The notes beneath the pieces are model-generated. The model worked only from the letters and a program-made list of their open reading frames with translations, was not told where the DNA came from and did not search any database. A DNA stretch of 64,000 nt from Lepraria neglecta (taxonomy: Eukaryota > Ascomycota > Lecanoromycetes > Lecanorales > Stereocaulaceae), in the NCBI GenBank assembly GCA_033220425.1, contig CM065646.1, forward strand, positions 3,665,501 through 3,729,500, read 5' to 3'. Made by a program: the position numbers and the translations under genes. Shown here piece by piece: positions 47,520 through 58,733 of this stretch (the first letter of the stretch is position 1; every line of letters starts with the position of its first letter).

Positions 47520-48605
47520 GGTCGCGAAAGGGTGCTGTCCGCAAGACTTGCACTCTTTAGGGATGTGATGGTATGTTGACTGCACAACTACGGGCTATGA
47601 CCCGAAGAACTCCACGGTCAATTAGCAGCCAGCCGGTGCAGTCGTTGTAAATGTAGGGGTCGCCAGATTCGAGTTAGCAGACTTCAATTGCAGGCTTGAC
47701 GCTGGTAAAAATGACGGTTCGACGCCGAAGAAGAGCGAAGTGGAGCGGGGAGTTTAAGTCAGGTGTATATTTACTGAATTGCAAATATAAGAAGGTAGAA
47801 ACTAAAAAGCAAGGGAGCAATTGGATTTCGGCAGCCCCGAGCACTCTTTATACGAAGTCTTTCACCACCCACGCCAAATTGTCATGCCAAATGCAGCCTT
47901 AAGGCAGAATTGTCACCGCCCTCCGGGGTAGGGATATATCCACGAGACTTGTTTCGCTTTACAAGCCCCAATAATCAGCTGCGCAGTCAGCGGGATGCAA
48001 AGGCCGACTCTGATTCGACTCTCATAGTTCTCCACACCTTGCGAGGCGTCAGCAGCGGCAGGAGTCCTGATGTAACCCATCCCCTTTAAGTCAAGTATAA
48101 ACGGTATGTTGCAAATAGGGAGCACGGCGTGGCCGTAAGCTCAGCCTCAGGCGCTTCTGAACCTTGGCTGAATAGCGGAGCATTCCCCACCAATCAAAAC
48201 ATCATCTTCACCCTTCGTCATCCTTTTGGCAGACGAGCTGATGTGCATGAACTGATATGCGAGACCAATAATAAAATTGCTGAGAAGAGTTTGTTTCGAG
48301 GGGAAAATATTGCGGGCCAGCTGAAGATTGATACCATACCCACCTCGGTGTCGGCAAAATATTTCGCGCTACGCCAAGCAAAATCACACCAACGAGAATC
48401 TCCCAACCACCTCGCTGTATAGATTATTCATCTCAATTATTATTATGACTTTCTAGTTGAAAGCGAAATTTCATCTTTGCTTGTTACGATATTACCTGGC
48501 GGTAAAATTTGCTCACCACGCGAACTATTTTGCCGACACGGAGCCCACCAAATAATTTGTCCTGTCACTGACTTCGCCTCCACAACCACGGAACTTGAGG
48601 CTGCC
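47520..48605. promoter_or_regulatory. Shared upstream region of two divergent genes
   Basis: This 1.1 kb separates the starts of the oxygenase (minus) and the phosphatase-fold gene (plus). No gene is supported inside. A CTTTATACG box near 47848 could serve either direction. No repeat was seen. Confidence 0.5.
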
Positions 48606-49546
48606 ATGAAACTTTTCCTCATTCGACATGGTGAGACGGTTGACAATGTAGCTCAAATCTAGTGCGTGCTTCTTTGTTGCGACACTACAATTAGCTGACA
48701 TGAAACAGTGCAGGGGTCAAAGATTCAGCTCTCACAAATCATGGCAACTTGCAAGCCGAACGCCTCGGTAAATTTTTTACCAAAAATGCCCTGCATTTCA
48801 CTCATGTCTTCTCCTCCGACCTCCAACGCGCCTACAAGACCGCGAATACCATTTGCTCGTGGAATGACGCCGCCAAAGGGGGAAAGCTTGAGGTGACTAC
48901 ACTGAAGGTGTTACGGGAGCAAGATTTCGGATTCTACGAAGGGAAGCCCTTATATGCTCGATCCCGAGACTCAACCAAGTCGGGGAAGGACAACCACCGG
49001 TCTCAGCACCAAGATGATCCTGACTTTCAGGACGTCGAGTCGAAGGAATCTATGGATTCGAGGATGAACACGTTCCTTAGGGACCACCTTGTACCTCTTC
49101 TACACAATGAAAAGCGAGAGAAAAAGGAGGTCGTTGCGATTGTATCACACGGCATCATTCTGTCCCATCTTTGGAGATGCTTCCTCAAGCTGCTGCCGAA
49201 GAACAGCGTCACTCTCTCACCAGGGCTATCTGTGGGCACTGGAGTCACACCTCTCGAATATCTTGGCGGATGGTCTAACACCGGTTACTTGGAACTCGAC
49301 GTACAGAAAAAGTGGCCAGCAACCAATAATGCTGCTAAGGCATCAAGGTCTCCGCCATGCTCCTCCGAGTCCCCAAGCATTGACGGCTCAACGCCAACGC
49401 TGCACGAATATAAAGTGATTGTTAAAACCGTGAATGGGAAGGAGCATCTACAAGGCCTCAAGCGCACAAGGATTGTTGGCAGCTCGAAGTACGATGAAGA
49501 TCAAAAGTCCATTGAGTCGTTTTTCAAAAAGCGAATGGTCGGATGA
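48606..49546 (+). CDS. Histidine phosphatase/phosphoglycerate mutase-like protein with a C-terminal PIP-box-like motif
   Basis: Members of this superfamily transfer phosphate through an active-site His; many are phosphatases of sugar phosphates. Two exons (48606-48661 and 48709-49546) flank a 47-bp intron with donor GTGCGT and branch CTGAC, giving 297 aa. The catalytic motif LIRHGETVDN is at residues 5-14. The DLQRAYKTANTI helix and REQDFGFYEGK follow. The second His lies in IVSHGIILSHL. An insert of charged residues between these (about 115-135) is longer than in the bacterial type. The last 15 residues contain QKSIESFF followed by KKR, an exact match to the PCNA-interacting peptide pattern QxxI/L/MxxFF with the usual basic flank. 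The substrate is unknown. A nuclear, replication-linked role would follow if the motif is used. Confidence 0.85.
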
Positions 49547-49996
49547 GTGGTAGGGCTGGCAAGTCCACACACAATGCTCTACGCTGTTGCAGAGATGGAC
49601 AGACCAAGCCTCAATGGCAGGTAGAATCTACACACTGCAGGAGTTCCTGGATGGAGCTGTGATCACTGGTCACAGCAAAAGAATCATGGTCAGCGCTCTT
49701 CAGGTTCCATCATGAGAATTAATGCACGCTGCTAATACATGGTGCGTTGCCTGCACCTTCCTCTCCTGTCTGCACTTCCTATGATGAAGCACAATTCACA
49801 CAGACCTGTTCTGAACTATCATGTGGATATAGATATTGTACCAACTGCTGTCTGAGAAAACCCGTTCCAATTATAAATACGTCTCTTCTTATATTAAACT
49901 CGGCTAACATACCCTAAGTCCAGGCCAGCACTACCTTCAATCCTTACCCCAATACCTCCATCCTCTTCCACCCACCAGGTTATCATCATCGCCATC
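49547..49996. other. 3' flank without gene
   Basis: Nothing recognised. The sequence is AT-rich towards 49870-49920. Confidence 0.5.
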
Positions 49997-50830
49997 CTAC
50001 ACCGCGTGCAATTTGACATGAAAGTACTCCGTATGCTTCATCTCCTTGATGCCCAACATATGATAGATGTTCTATTGGAAGTCCTCACTGCCCTGAAACC
50101 GCATATGCGCGTCAACGTCAAATCACCCCACGGCATTAACATACACCTTGCACATCTTGCCTTCGCTCACCTTCGCTCGCCTGGGGTCCTGGTTCGGCAC
50201 TTCCTCCTCCACCGCCCGTCGTACAAACTGAGCGACTCGGAGCGTTCCATGATGGGCCGCATCTTTTCAATTGAGGACATGATGGCGTCTTTTTCGGTGG
50301 TGCTAAGGGTAGAGGGGAAGTAAAAGAAGACGACTTCGGTGGCACCGACTTTGCTGTAGTCGCCTAGAGCTGGCGATGGATTGTCGGAAGGGCCGAAGGG
50401 GACGTGGAGGACTGTGATGGGCTTTTGGTCGTCAGCAATGGTGCGGAACCCATTGATGACGGCTTCGTAGCCACTGTTTGTTAAGCTTATCAGCCGGGGC
50501 GGCAGTATAAGGGCATTGATAGAAGAGTCTTGAGAAGTAAGGACAAACGAAGGGAATCAGAAACACAGAGCTCTAGACGCTGCTCATGACATATTTGTTC
50601 GAGGATCGGCAAAGGCAAAGCTGGAGTCTGACTTATGGGGAGCTCATAAAGACTTTATGGTCATCAACGGAGTCCCAATTCACGAAGACGATGGCCGTTT
50701 CAGGCTTCTCAATAAATTGTCCATAATAGGCATTGTGTGCTCCGTGAGCGTTTAGCTCTTGTGCTAGGTATTCGCGAATCGATTTGCTGGCTGTTGAACT
50801 TGGGTCCGCCAGAAAGACGCTTTCTGATCA
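49997..50830 (-). pseudogene. ABM-like dimeric alpha/beta-barrel protein, broken
   Basis: Two homologous halves typical of fungal ABM (antibiotic biosynthesis monooxygenase-like) or stress-response barrel proteins can be read on the minus strand. First comes LADPSSTASKSIREYLAQEL...IVFVNWDSVDDHKVFMSS (about 50820-50640). After an intron-like gap ending ACAAACAG (near 50482) comes GYEAVINGFRTIADDQKPITVLHVPFGP and ATEVVFFYFPSTL (50480-50290). The end is DVDAHMRFQGSEDFQ and MLGIKEMKHTEYFHVKL (to 49997). The copy is broken. Two in-frame stops interrupt the last third, one where VNAVGW is expected and one after EDFQ. A frame change follows SLYDG, and the expected splice donor after MSSP reads ATAAGT. 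No convincing first exon or start codon is present. Confidence 0.6.
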
Positions 50831-51815
50831 TTTTAAAAATTCGCTGACAGCTCAGAAAGAATAGACTAGTATGTCTGCGACTGAATCTGGCCAGGTAATG
50901 GTTCTCATGGAAGAAGATATTAAGTGACTTCTTGAATTAGCAGCATTGAGGGGGTTTCCCACGAGGTCGGTGAAGATTAGGCATCCAACGGGTCTCGAAG
51001 AATCCCACGTGCTTGCTACGCCATTCGTCAATCAAACGTTGTGAACATCGGTAGCAGACCATCACACATAAGATGTGGCAAGTTTCATTGCGTTTATGGC
51101 GATATAGATGGGGTAATTTTCACGACTGCATTGTGGAAATTGCTCATGTTATTTTAGTTGGAGCTTTCGGCCTTATATGATTAGTGCGGCCAAAGCCATC
51201 AGTTAACAACACAAAAGAGAGACTGAGCATCACGAGAGCACTCCACCGTCTACATATTCGAGTCTTTGAAACTCCAACCCCTGTGGTCGTGACTCGTGGT
51301 CCAAGGCGAAGTTTTAGTGTACGCCTTGGCTCTTAGCGACGGTTTCCAAGTTAAGACGAATGACACGCGTTGTATGAACTGCACGTCCAGGTACGACCAC
51401 AGCTTTCATATTCAGTAGATTACATGCAGCTAGCAATGCGAACTGTCCGAGCCGCCCAACAAATGTGTCTCACTACTCTCAACTGTGGGGAAGAATTCGC
51501 GAAGGACATAGGATAGGTAGTGCTTACCAAGGACTAAATCGACGTAGCTGAAGCTAAGCGTCGGGGGTTAGTGGCACCCGACAAGTTACGACCCAGAAGA
51601 AGGGACAGGATGTGGATGCTCCATGATTCGATATAGCTGCTTCAGAACGTCACCTCTCGGTCTTGATAACTACCGGAGCAAGCATAAATAGACCATTCAA
51701 CTCCATAGAAAATCAACAGCCGCCTCATACAACCAAAACCGGGGCCTCTAAAAGGGTTTGAACCACAACCATCGAGCTTTAAATCGAGACGAGAAGAGAT
51801 ACTAGCCTAGCAATT
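50831..51815. other. Intergenic region, no supported gene
   Basis: No gene recognised. Any missing first exon of the ABM-like gene would lie at its left edge but cannot be defined. Confidence 0.4.
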
Positions 51816-52967
51816 ATGAAGCCCCCTCTCCCATCAGCAACCCCCACCTGGCACAACGACACATATCCATCCATCTCGCCTCTACGCCCCGAACTGAGGG
51901 TTTCCGGCAAAACCATCATTATAACCGGCGCGGTAAGCCCATCTTCCTCACAGCAAAGTCGCCTGTCCAAGGACCCAAACACAACCCCACTGACACCACT
52001 CCACCTAAAGGGCAGCGGCATCGGCCGCGAGACCGCCTCCACCTTCGCAACCGCAGGCGCTCACCGAATCATCCTCCTAGGCCGCAACGAAGCGACCCTC
52101 GCAGAAACAAAAGCCCAGCTACCGCCAACCAGCGCGATTTGCTCGATCCAAGCCGTTAGCATCACAGATGAGAAAGCGCTGAACGATGTCGCTGCTGGGG
52201 TGGGGACGTGGGGTATCCTCGTTTGCAACGCAGCTTTTCTGTCTAGCCCCGCAGCAGTAGCGGAGACACATGTGGATGATTGGTGGCAGAGCTTTGAGGT
52301 GGGCTCGCTTTCCCCCTCAAGCCCCAGATGAGCAAGGACTTGAGCATCTCCCATCCATACATAGACTGAAATCTCCGCCAGACCAACGGAAAAGGAACAA
52401 GGGTAACAGCAAAAGCTTTCCTCCCCGGCGCATGCTGCGATTCTCGGAGTGACTGCGGGCGCTAGTGGCTTCCCTGCAGCAATGCTGCCTGGGTGATCGG
52501 CATATGCTGGCTCGAAGCTGGCGCAGGTTAAGGTCTTGGAATTCCTCACTGCGGACAACTCAGATGTTTTTGTTGCGAATCTGCATCCTGGGATGGTTGA
52601 TACGGATATGTTTCGGAAGAGTGGGAGGAGGGCTGAGGTTATCCCGATGGATAATGGTTGGTTGTACTTCTCTGTTCAATCCTCGCTGTTCTCTCTCGTA
52701 GGATTTTCAGGGTTCTGTTCTGTATTCCAGAAGAGATTGATCTCAGCTTCTGATCTGATGGGGTGTACTGACGACGTTGTCTTGTAGTCCAACTTCCCGC
52801 ACACTTCATGGTCTGGCTAGCCTAGTGATGAGGCCAGTTTCTTGAAAGGCAAATTAGCTTGGGCAAATTGGGATGTGGATGAGCTGAAAGCACAGACGAA
52901 GGAGATCCAGTCTGGGCAGCTGTTGACGGCTGGAATTATGGGCTGGCCGTTTCCCCATGTGGGCTGA
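51816..52967 (+). pseudogene. Short-chain dehydrogenase/reductase, broken
   Basis: Classical SDRs bind NAD(P) with TGxxxGxG and use a Tyr-Lys pair. Exon 1 (51816-51932) ends in KTIIITGA and a 78-bp intron leads to GSGIGRETA, completing the cofactor motif. GILVCNAAF matches the NNAG region, and WWQSFE precedes a second intron donor at 52299. The next exon has AAILGVTAGASGFPAAMLPG, then SAYAGSKLAQVKVLEFLT with the Tyr-Lys pair, then NLHPGMVDTDMF. A last exon after about 52787 reads HFMVWLA and FLKGKLAWANWDVDELK to the stop at 52967. Breaks are a frame change near 52430, a TGA after AAMLPG, and an extra T after VWLA near 52826. The substrate is unknown. It may have sat beside the broken ABM-like gene in a small metabolic cluster. 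Confidence 0.75.
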
Positions 52968-54386
52968 CAGGAATGATGCCATGAAAGTCTTGATTAGGGT
53001 AGCTTTTAGTGACTAACGAGTTTATCGAACCTCTCTAGATCCGCTCAAAAGCGACGGATGCTACATAGACAAACTGCTTGAAAGGGACTTTGTGTACGGA
53101 AAAGATGTTCCTGGAGTTGTTAGCCTAAGGAGGAGCTCGAATATGTGCATAGGTTCTTGCTTCTATTGTCTTGGCTGATCAGCCTAATCTGAGCTGTTAT
53201 CTCGCACAGAAACGGCACAATGCTGTGCACAGATGCAGGAGCTCCCTTTGAGTTTATCTGGCCCATTAGGCGCCTCGTTGGTGATTGTATTCGCGACGGG
53301 AGAGAAGAGTCGGTTGCAATTTCAGGCGTAGCAGCAGGTACCTCCCTCTGTTAAATGAGATGTTGTTCTCGTGACCAGCAATCGATTTTTTCTGCCTGGG
53401 GGAAACATTGCAGGAACATGTTCCTCTTACAACATACATGGCCCAATTTGTTGTTGGTTTGCAACTTATAGAATAGGCTAGGCCATCCGGTACTGTCCAG
53501 CAGCCAATATACCAATGCTCAAGGGCCTTACAAATCAGCTGCCTGATGTGTAACAAATGGGCTGAGATCATTGTAAAGAGGTAGCGAAGTTGCTAGTGGT
53601 AGTGACGCGATATTCAAGCTTTGCGTCTGAAGTGTGTTCATCGTTTGTTTTGACTCGCTTCTTGGTGCAGCCATTGGGGCAACCCTCGCAGGCTTCTGAG
53701 CAGGCCTCGGGGTGCTTGGGTCGGTATCAGGGCGGGGTGGTCTGCCTGATTGTGTCAGACGTAGATGCAAGTAGTCTACTTCATGAAGTCGATTGGTATT
53801 TCTTAGATTGCGCTAGCGTGTTTTAGCGCGAAGATCGCCAGCCCAGCCACGCTCTCTTGGCAACAGCTTCCCAGATTTCGTCGCGCTGTTGCCATGAATT
53901 GCTTCACTTCAATCACAACGATGAAAGCTGAATGCGAACTCCATCACTGGCTAGCTAAGTGGCAAACTGGACAAGTGGCAGCTGATGCATGATCTCCTCG
54001 GCTCGACATGTGCGTGCGCAGGGTAAGTTTACAAAATGATTGGTCTCAAATCCAGGAACCAGGGCCCAAGATCTGAGAGTGAAGCTCGTCGAACAACACA
54101 ACCGGGAAACATGTATACAAACCATGGCATCATCCTAGATAATTTCCCGAGTCTCCCAGTCTAATTTCCTCTCATTTTAATGCTTTTTTCTTCACGGTCG
54201 TCGGTCTTCGCGTTTCCCGCCACCTTGTGTTACCTCCCAACCACCCCCAGCCACTTCACTAAACGAAACATATTTCATAACACCTCTCTCCTCTTCGCTT
54301 GCACTCCTTGCATTCCTTTCTAACTCCATACTCACGACTCCCACGTGTAATTGTCTCAGATCTCATCATCTCAGTGACATCGCACA
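52968..54386. other. Intergenic region, no supported gene
   Basis: No coding signal, repeat or RNA gene recognised. The last 250 bases are CT-rich, as expected for the promoter of the following wall protein gene. Confidence 0.5.
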
Positions 54387-55493
54387 ATGTTCTTCTCAAT
54401 ATCTCGCTTAGGCTTGGCGGCGTTCGTGCCGGCCATTGTCTTCGCACAGAGCACCACCCATTCTTTCACCATCAACGGAACTGTACAGAGTATTATTCTT
54501 CCTACCCCCTCCATCACGACTACGACTATCTTTGCGACGCATGCTGCGGCTACGGTGACCATGACGCCACCGGCAAGCATTGAGACGCGCATCTTTACTG
54601 TCACTGGGCCTGCTCCGGTAGTCGCTTCGATTGAAGGCGCCATTCCCTCTGGAGCAGAAGTCCAAGGCTCGACTGAATCTCCTGGTCCGATTGTCCCGAT
54701 TGCGATCAATGGATATACCACATCAGTGCAATTCCCAGCCAGCGCGTCAATACCCACTTCTGGACCCGTCACTATCGCGCCAGCCAATGTCGTTGCCCCA
54801 GTTCCAGCTTCTATGGCATCAAACGCACAATCAGCCGCCTCGAACGAGGCCGTGGTGGCTTCCAATGTTGCTGGTACTCCTGTCATCACTTACAACCCAG
54901 TCGCTGCAAACACCGCCACCAATGCGGCTGATGCTGCAACTTCGAGTGCTGGCTCTGCAGCCTCTGCGGCTTCGACTGCCGGCTCCGTGGTGACCAATGT
55001 TCCAGTCCCTATCGGCCCGCTCAACTCACTATCAGCTTCCCTCCAAAGCGCATCCTCAGCAACATCAACCGCATCCTCCGGCGCTGCCGTAGTGGCAGCC
55101 TCGTCAGCTTCATCAGCTTCAGCAACCTCAGCAGCAGCAGCGAGCTCTATAGCCACGCTCATTACGACAGCTACCGGATCCCCAACAGCCACAGGTACGG
55201 GAACTGTCACAACCGGAACAGCTAGCACTACCGTCACGACTCCAGCAACTCTGCTCACCACCACATCCGGCGCGGCATCGACAGCTACATCTACGAGCTC
55301 AGTAGTCGCTTCAACGACAGCCTCAACAGCCTCAACAGCAGCGCAGAGCTCGAGCTCGTCTTCGAGCTCAGCGCCGCCAAGCTCAAGCAGTACGGCTGCG
55401 CCTACGCATTCGAGTGCTGGTGCATCGAGGTTCGTGTGGAGGGAAGGGGTGGGGATGGTGGCTAGTCTTGCGGCGCTTTTCGTGGTGGTTTGA
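54387..55493 (+). CDS. GPI-anchored Ser/Thr/Ala-rich cell wall protein
   Basis: An intronless frame encodes 368 aa. Residues 1-20 are a signal peptide with a likely cut after VFA before QSTTHS. Residues 20-130 form a Thr/Pro/Ile-rich part with repeated TxTxT and one NGT glycosylation site. From about 135 to 340 the chain is almost only Ala, Ser, Thr and Val, as in heavily O-mannosylated wall proteins. The last 20 residues are hydrophobic (VASLAALFVVV) after a small-residue site (SSAGAS), the standard GPI signal. No catalytic domain or CFEM cysteine pattern exists. The role is likely structural or adhesive at the cell surface. Confidence 0.8.
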   Translation: MFFSISRLGLAAFVPAIVFAQSTTHSFTINGTVQSIILPTPSITTTTIFATHAAATVTMTPPASIETRIFTVTGPAPVVASIEGAIPSGAEVQGSTESPGPIVPIAINGYTTSVQFPASASIPTSGPVTIAPANVVAPVPASMASNAQSAASNEAVVASNVAGTPVITYNPVAANTATNAADAATSSAGSAASAASTAGSVVTNVPVPIGPLNSLSASLQSASSATSTASSGAAVVAASSASSASATSAAAASSIATLITTATGSPTATGTGTVTTGTASTTVTTPATLLTTTSGAASTATSTSSVVASTTASTASTAAQSSSSSSSSAPPSSSSTAAPTHSSAGASRFVWREGVGMVASLAALFVVV

Positions 55494-56027
55494 ATTGCCC
55501 GGAACTGATGGGAAGGACCGGAGTAACGGGTTAAGAGCGATGATACCATGGTGCTTTTCATGATTCATGTAAATAACTTGGAGTTCACAGTTTCAAGGTT
55601 TCAGCAAGGAGCTCGGCGAGATGGATAATGATTTGGGCACTGTTCTACATGATTGGCATGGTCCATGAGCTTTAGGGATGGGAGGTAATAGTGAATAGAA
55701 TCGAACATCATAACCCATGCACATGTTTACTTCTAATTCTCGCTTGTCTAAGCTACTGGTTTCGCCATAACAGTGTAGTTGAAGCCATATTCAGTAGCCA
55801 TGTTCTGTACCGGACAATTTTTTCCCCATTAAAATGCCTCTCTGACGTACGGTACACGAATGGTCCCATAAGTTCATAATCAAACAATCGATCTCATCTT
55901 AACATTGATATAACTGACATTATCATCATGAAGGAAATCTATATGCTCCAGCGTAACCAATCCGTATGCACCAACACAGTACATTCTCCTTCCCCCACCC
56001 CTCTTACTCAACAATGACATCCCTCCA
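55494..56027. other. 3' flanks of two convergent genes
   Basis: Space between the wall protein stop and the TSC13 stop. No gene seen. Confidence 0.5.
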
Positions 56028-57068
56028 CTACCATACCAAAGGCAACATTCCATACCTCTTCTTCGCATACTTGCCCCCAAAATCCTTCCTATATCTCCCC
56101 TCCTTCTTCTTCGCCCACACCCCCATCTGTCCCACCGCTACTACAGCAAAGAACACCGTACTCAAACTCCAGCTCACCATCGAAATCCCAATCCACGCAA
56201 TAGTCTCAAACATGTAGTTCGGACACGTCACCCAATCGAAACCCAAGCCCTGCGGTATTCCTCGCTCTGCGCCACCTGAGGAACGGAGACCGCGAAGGGT
56301 CAAGTGTGCATTGAGGTTCCCCAGTTCACCGATGACGAAGAGTGCCAGGCCAATGTGCGCGATCATGTAATTGGACTCCTGTGCGGCGGGAGCGGAGGGG
56401 AGGTAGATCCAGTATGCCATATTCAACCCTGACAACAACCAATAATGCGCACTATTCTTGAAGATATTGAAAGCAGGCATTGTGGCAGCGGAAAAGCGAT
56501 GGATGAAGAGGGTTTCGAGCTCGCGCTTTGCGAAGTGCAGGCACACGAGGAGGAGGGAGAGGGTTTGCAGGTAGGATGGGCCGGGGGAGTTCTTAGTGTA
56601 GGGGAGGATGAAGTAGAGGAGGGGGTGGATTAGGAGGGGACCGGCGTATTCGACTAGGAAGACTGTGCGCCATGCTATTTGTGGTCCTGTGGGGAGAGGT
56701 GTTAGTGCATGGAACTCCGTAGGGAAGTGTACGGAAAAATGGTGGGAAAAGACTGACCGAGATCCTTCACATAGATAGTACTTTGCTCTCGTATGCCAAT
56801 GGCTTCAATCGGTAGGTCTTTACTGTTGGGAATGAGAGCGCCATCGCTGCCTTTTGTCACTCTCAAGCGGTGGACTGTGGTATCGGCTTGCCTGGCCAAC
56901 TGGGCGTAAAGCTCTGATGTGGTACCCTTGGCTGGGAGGGAGACTTCTCCGGGAAGCTTCTTGGCTGGTTTGCCTGATTATGGCGTCAGTGATGGGATTC
57001 TGTAAACGAGGCTGGGAGCTTAGCTTGCCTCTGGGTCGGACGGAGAGGGTGAGCTTTTCTGCTGCCAT
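56028..57068 (-). CDS. TSC13: Very-long-chain enoyl-CoA reductase
   Basis: TSC13 reduces trans-2-enoyl-CoA with NADPH in the last step of very-long-chain fatty acid elongation in the ER and so feeds sphingolipid synthesis. Three exons (57068-57029, 56973-56758, 56686-56028) give 304 aa, normal for the family. The N-terminus is ubiquitin-like (KLTLSVRPRGK, TVHRLRVTKGSDGALI, STIYVKDLGPQIAW). Then come several membrane helices, including FLVEYAGPLLIHPLLYF, FAKRELETLFIHRFS and NSAHYWLLSGLNMAYWI. The reductase region is GIPQGLGFDWVTCPNYMFE with the catalytic Tyr, and the end is KKRYGMLPLVW. The first intron has a GC donor (AGAG|GCAAGC at 57028) with acceptor AATCAG; only this splice restores the conserved RPRGKPAKKLPGE. 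The second intron is ordinary GT-AG. Confidence 0.95.
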
Positions 57069-58733
57069 TGTCGCTCAAAAACAGCTTCGTAGCAAGCTGT
57101 AATGTAAGTAGAAGCTCAATGTCTTTCTGTGAGGTGTCCAGAGAAAATGTAACTGTTTTCGGCCAACTGTTGAGCTATTCTAGACTTGGTGGCTGGATGT
57201 GGCGTTATTAAGCGCGCCTCTTGTTGAGCTTCCTCTAACTTCTGATCCCGACCGTCCGATGCTCAATTGTGGGAAGTCAGTAGAGCTCAAGGAGACAGAC
57301 CTTTGAGATGAGAGCTCGGGGTTCTGTCTTGAGTGACATAGCACTGGGCAAGAAGACACCCAGAAGAAGTTACACAACTGACGTGATCATTCAGTGAGCA
57401 CTTGATCAATAGCAATAGCCAACGTGACTTTGCTTTAAGATGAACAGCTCGATCGCCGAAGCAAAGCAGCTGTTCGGATGGATCGGCCTTTCAGAAAGAG
57501 GTGGAATACATAGTGAATGAGTTCAATGGAGCGACTATGTCAAGGAGACCTCAGTCTCTGAAATATTTTGGATCGCTGGGTAAATTCATCTTCGTCGATG
57601 GCCTGAAACATCTCAAAACTTTGCCTGTCACCTTTTGCATATCTCTGGCCCGGAAAGGATTGACTTGCTTCTGCGATGTTTCCTTTTGGCACTTACAATG
57701 TTCGGCAAGGGGAGTTTCCTACACGTCTTAATGTGTGAGAGGTCCGCCTACTACATCTTTTGTCTTGCTCCAACTTAGCTTCTTTACCACCCCATACACA
57801 TATCTTGACATCGTCCATCTTGCTTGGTCAGATTCGTCTCTTCATCACCTTATCCATCTTGACAAACTTTCACCTTGCTGAGGACCTAAAGTCCGTAGCA
57901 TTGCAAGCGTTCAGGTTGCATCTCCTGCTTCACTGACGTTACTGATCCAAACAACGCCGCCACCATCTCTCATGGTTTACATACTGCTTTCCTTCGGGAC
58001 ACTTTCCACCACACTTCGACAAACACTGGCTCAGGCCATACCAAGACTAGTCTGCCAATGATTTTCCAACCCTTCGCGTTGCCTTGAACCATAGTCCTCC
58101 ACTCCATCTCGAAATCCGCCGGCTTCGGACATCCCATCTCGAAACCTTCCATCTCGACACTCTCAACCTCGAAACCCTCCGACTCAATCATCGACATCAT
58201 GCCCGTGCTACAGACCCAATTTCCACACAGCTCGCTTCTGTTGCATCGACAGTAGTATTGCGGGGTAATACACCTGTTGCTAAGGCGTAGCCTTCCCTAC
58301 TCGAGAAAAAGGCTACCCTCGCTCCAGCATCATCTAGTATCACCAGGCTCCTTCTTGCGACTATTCCTAAACAGGTCTCGTGGCAATTGCTGTCTCCTCT
58401 AGAGAATTTCCGTCAATCTCCCGAAACGCTCAATTTTGTCTCAGGTCCGGTTTGTCGACGCTGCCAAGCCCGGTGTTTCATTCATTCCAATATACGCCTC
58501 ACTTCTTTCCACTTCAGCCCGGGCTCTGACATGGCTTCTATGACAGACATGGACGAGACCACAAAATCACCTCCGGACTCCTATATAGCTTCCATGGATA
58601 TAGATGAGAATACACCACCTCCTCCAGACCTGCCTATGGTGACTTTCCAGACGATATTCTCCAGGCTTCCATACTGAAATACGATTTCCGACCTACGGCA
58701 CGAGTAGCAAATAGATTTGTCACCATTACGTGG
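57069..58733. other. Intergenic region upstream of the zinc-cluster gene
   Basis: Contains the 15-nt periodic repeat at 58104-58193. A frame at 58531-58677 (start MASMTDMDE, acidic and Pro-rich) could be a 5' exon of the next gene, but no splice pair I tested keeps the frame. Otherwise nothing. Confidence 0.4.
58104..58193 (+). repeat. Six degenerate 15-nt units
   Basis: Units of 15 nt with the core CCATCTCGAAACCTT follow without gaps. The plus strand would read as five-residue units such as HLETF, HLDTL, NLETL. The six units vary, and the second and last are the least alike. Confidence 0.7.

Noticed and set aside
51735-51790. tRNA-like B box (GGTTCAAAC on the minus strand) near 51750
   Set aside because: The five-base T stem does not pair, and no A box, anticodon arm or acceptor stem can be formed around it.
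54890-55561. Long minus-strand Val/Ala/Glu-rich frame opposite the GPI protein
   Set aside because: Mirror of the Ala/Ser/Thr repeat codons of the wall protein; no start context or domain.
58531-58677. Possible 5' exon of the zinc-cluster gene
   Set aside because: The only visible donor leaves the wrong phase for the frame starting at 58734, so I did not include it.
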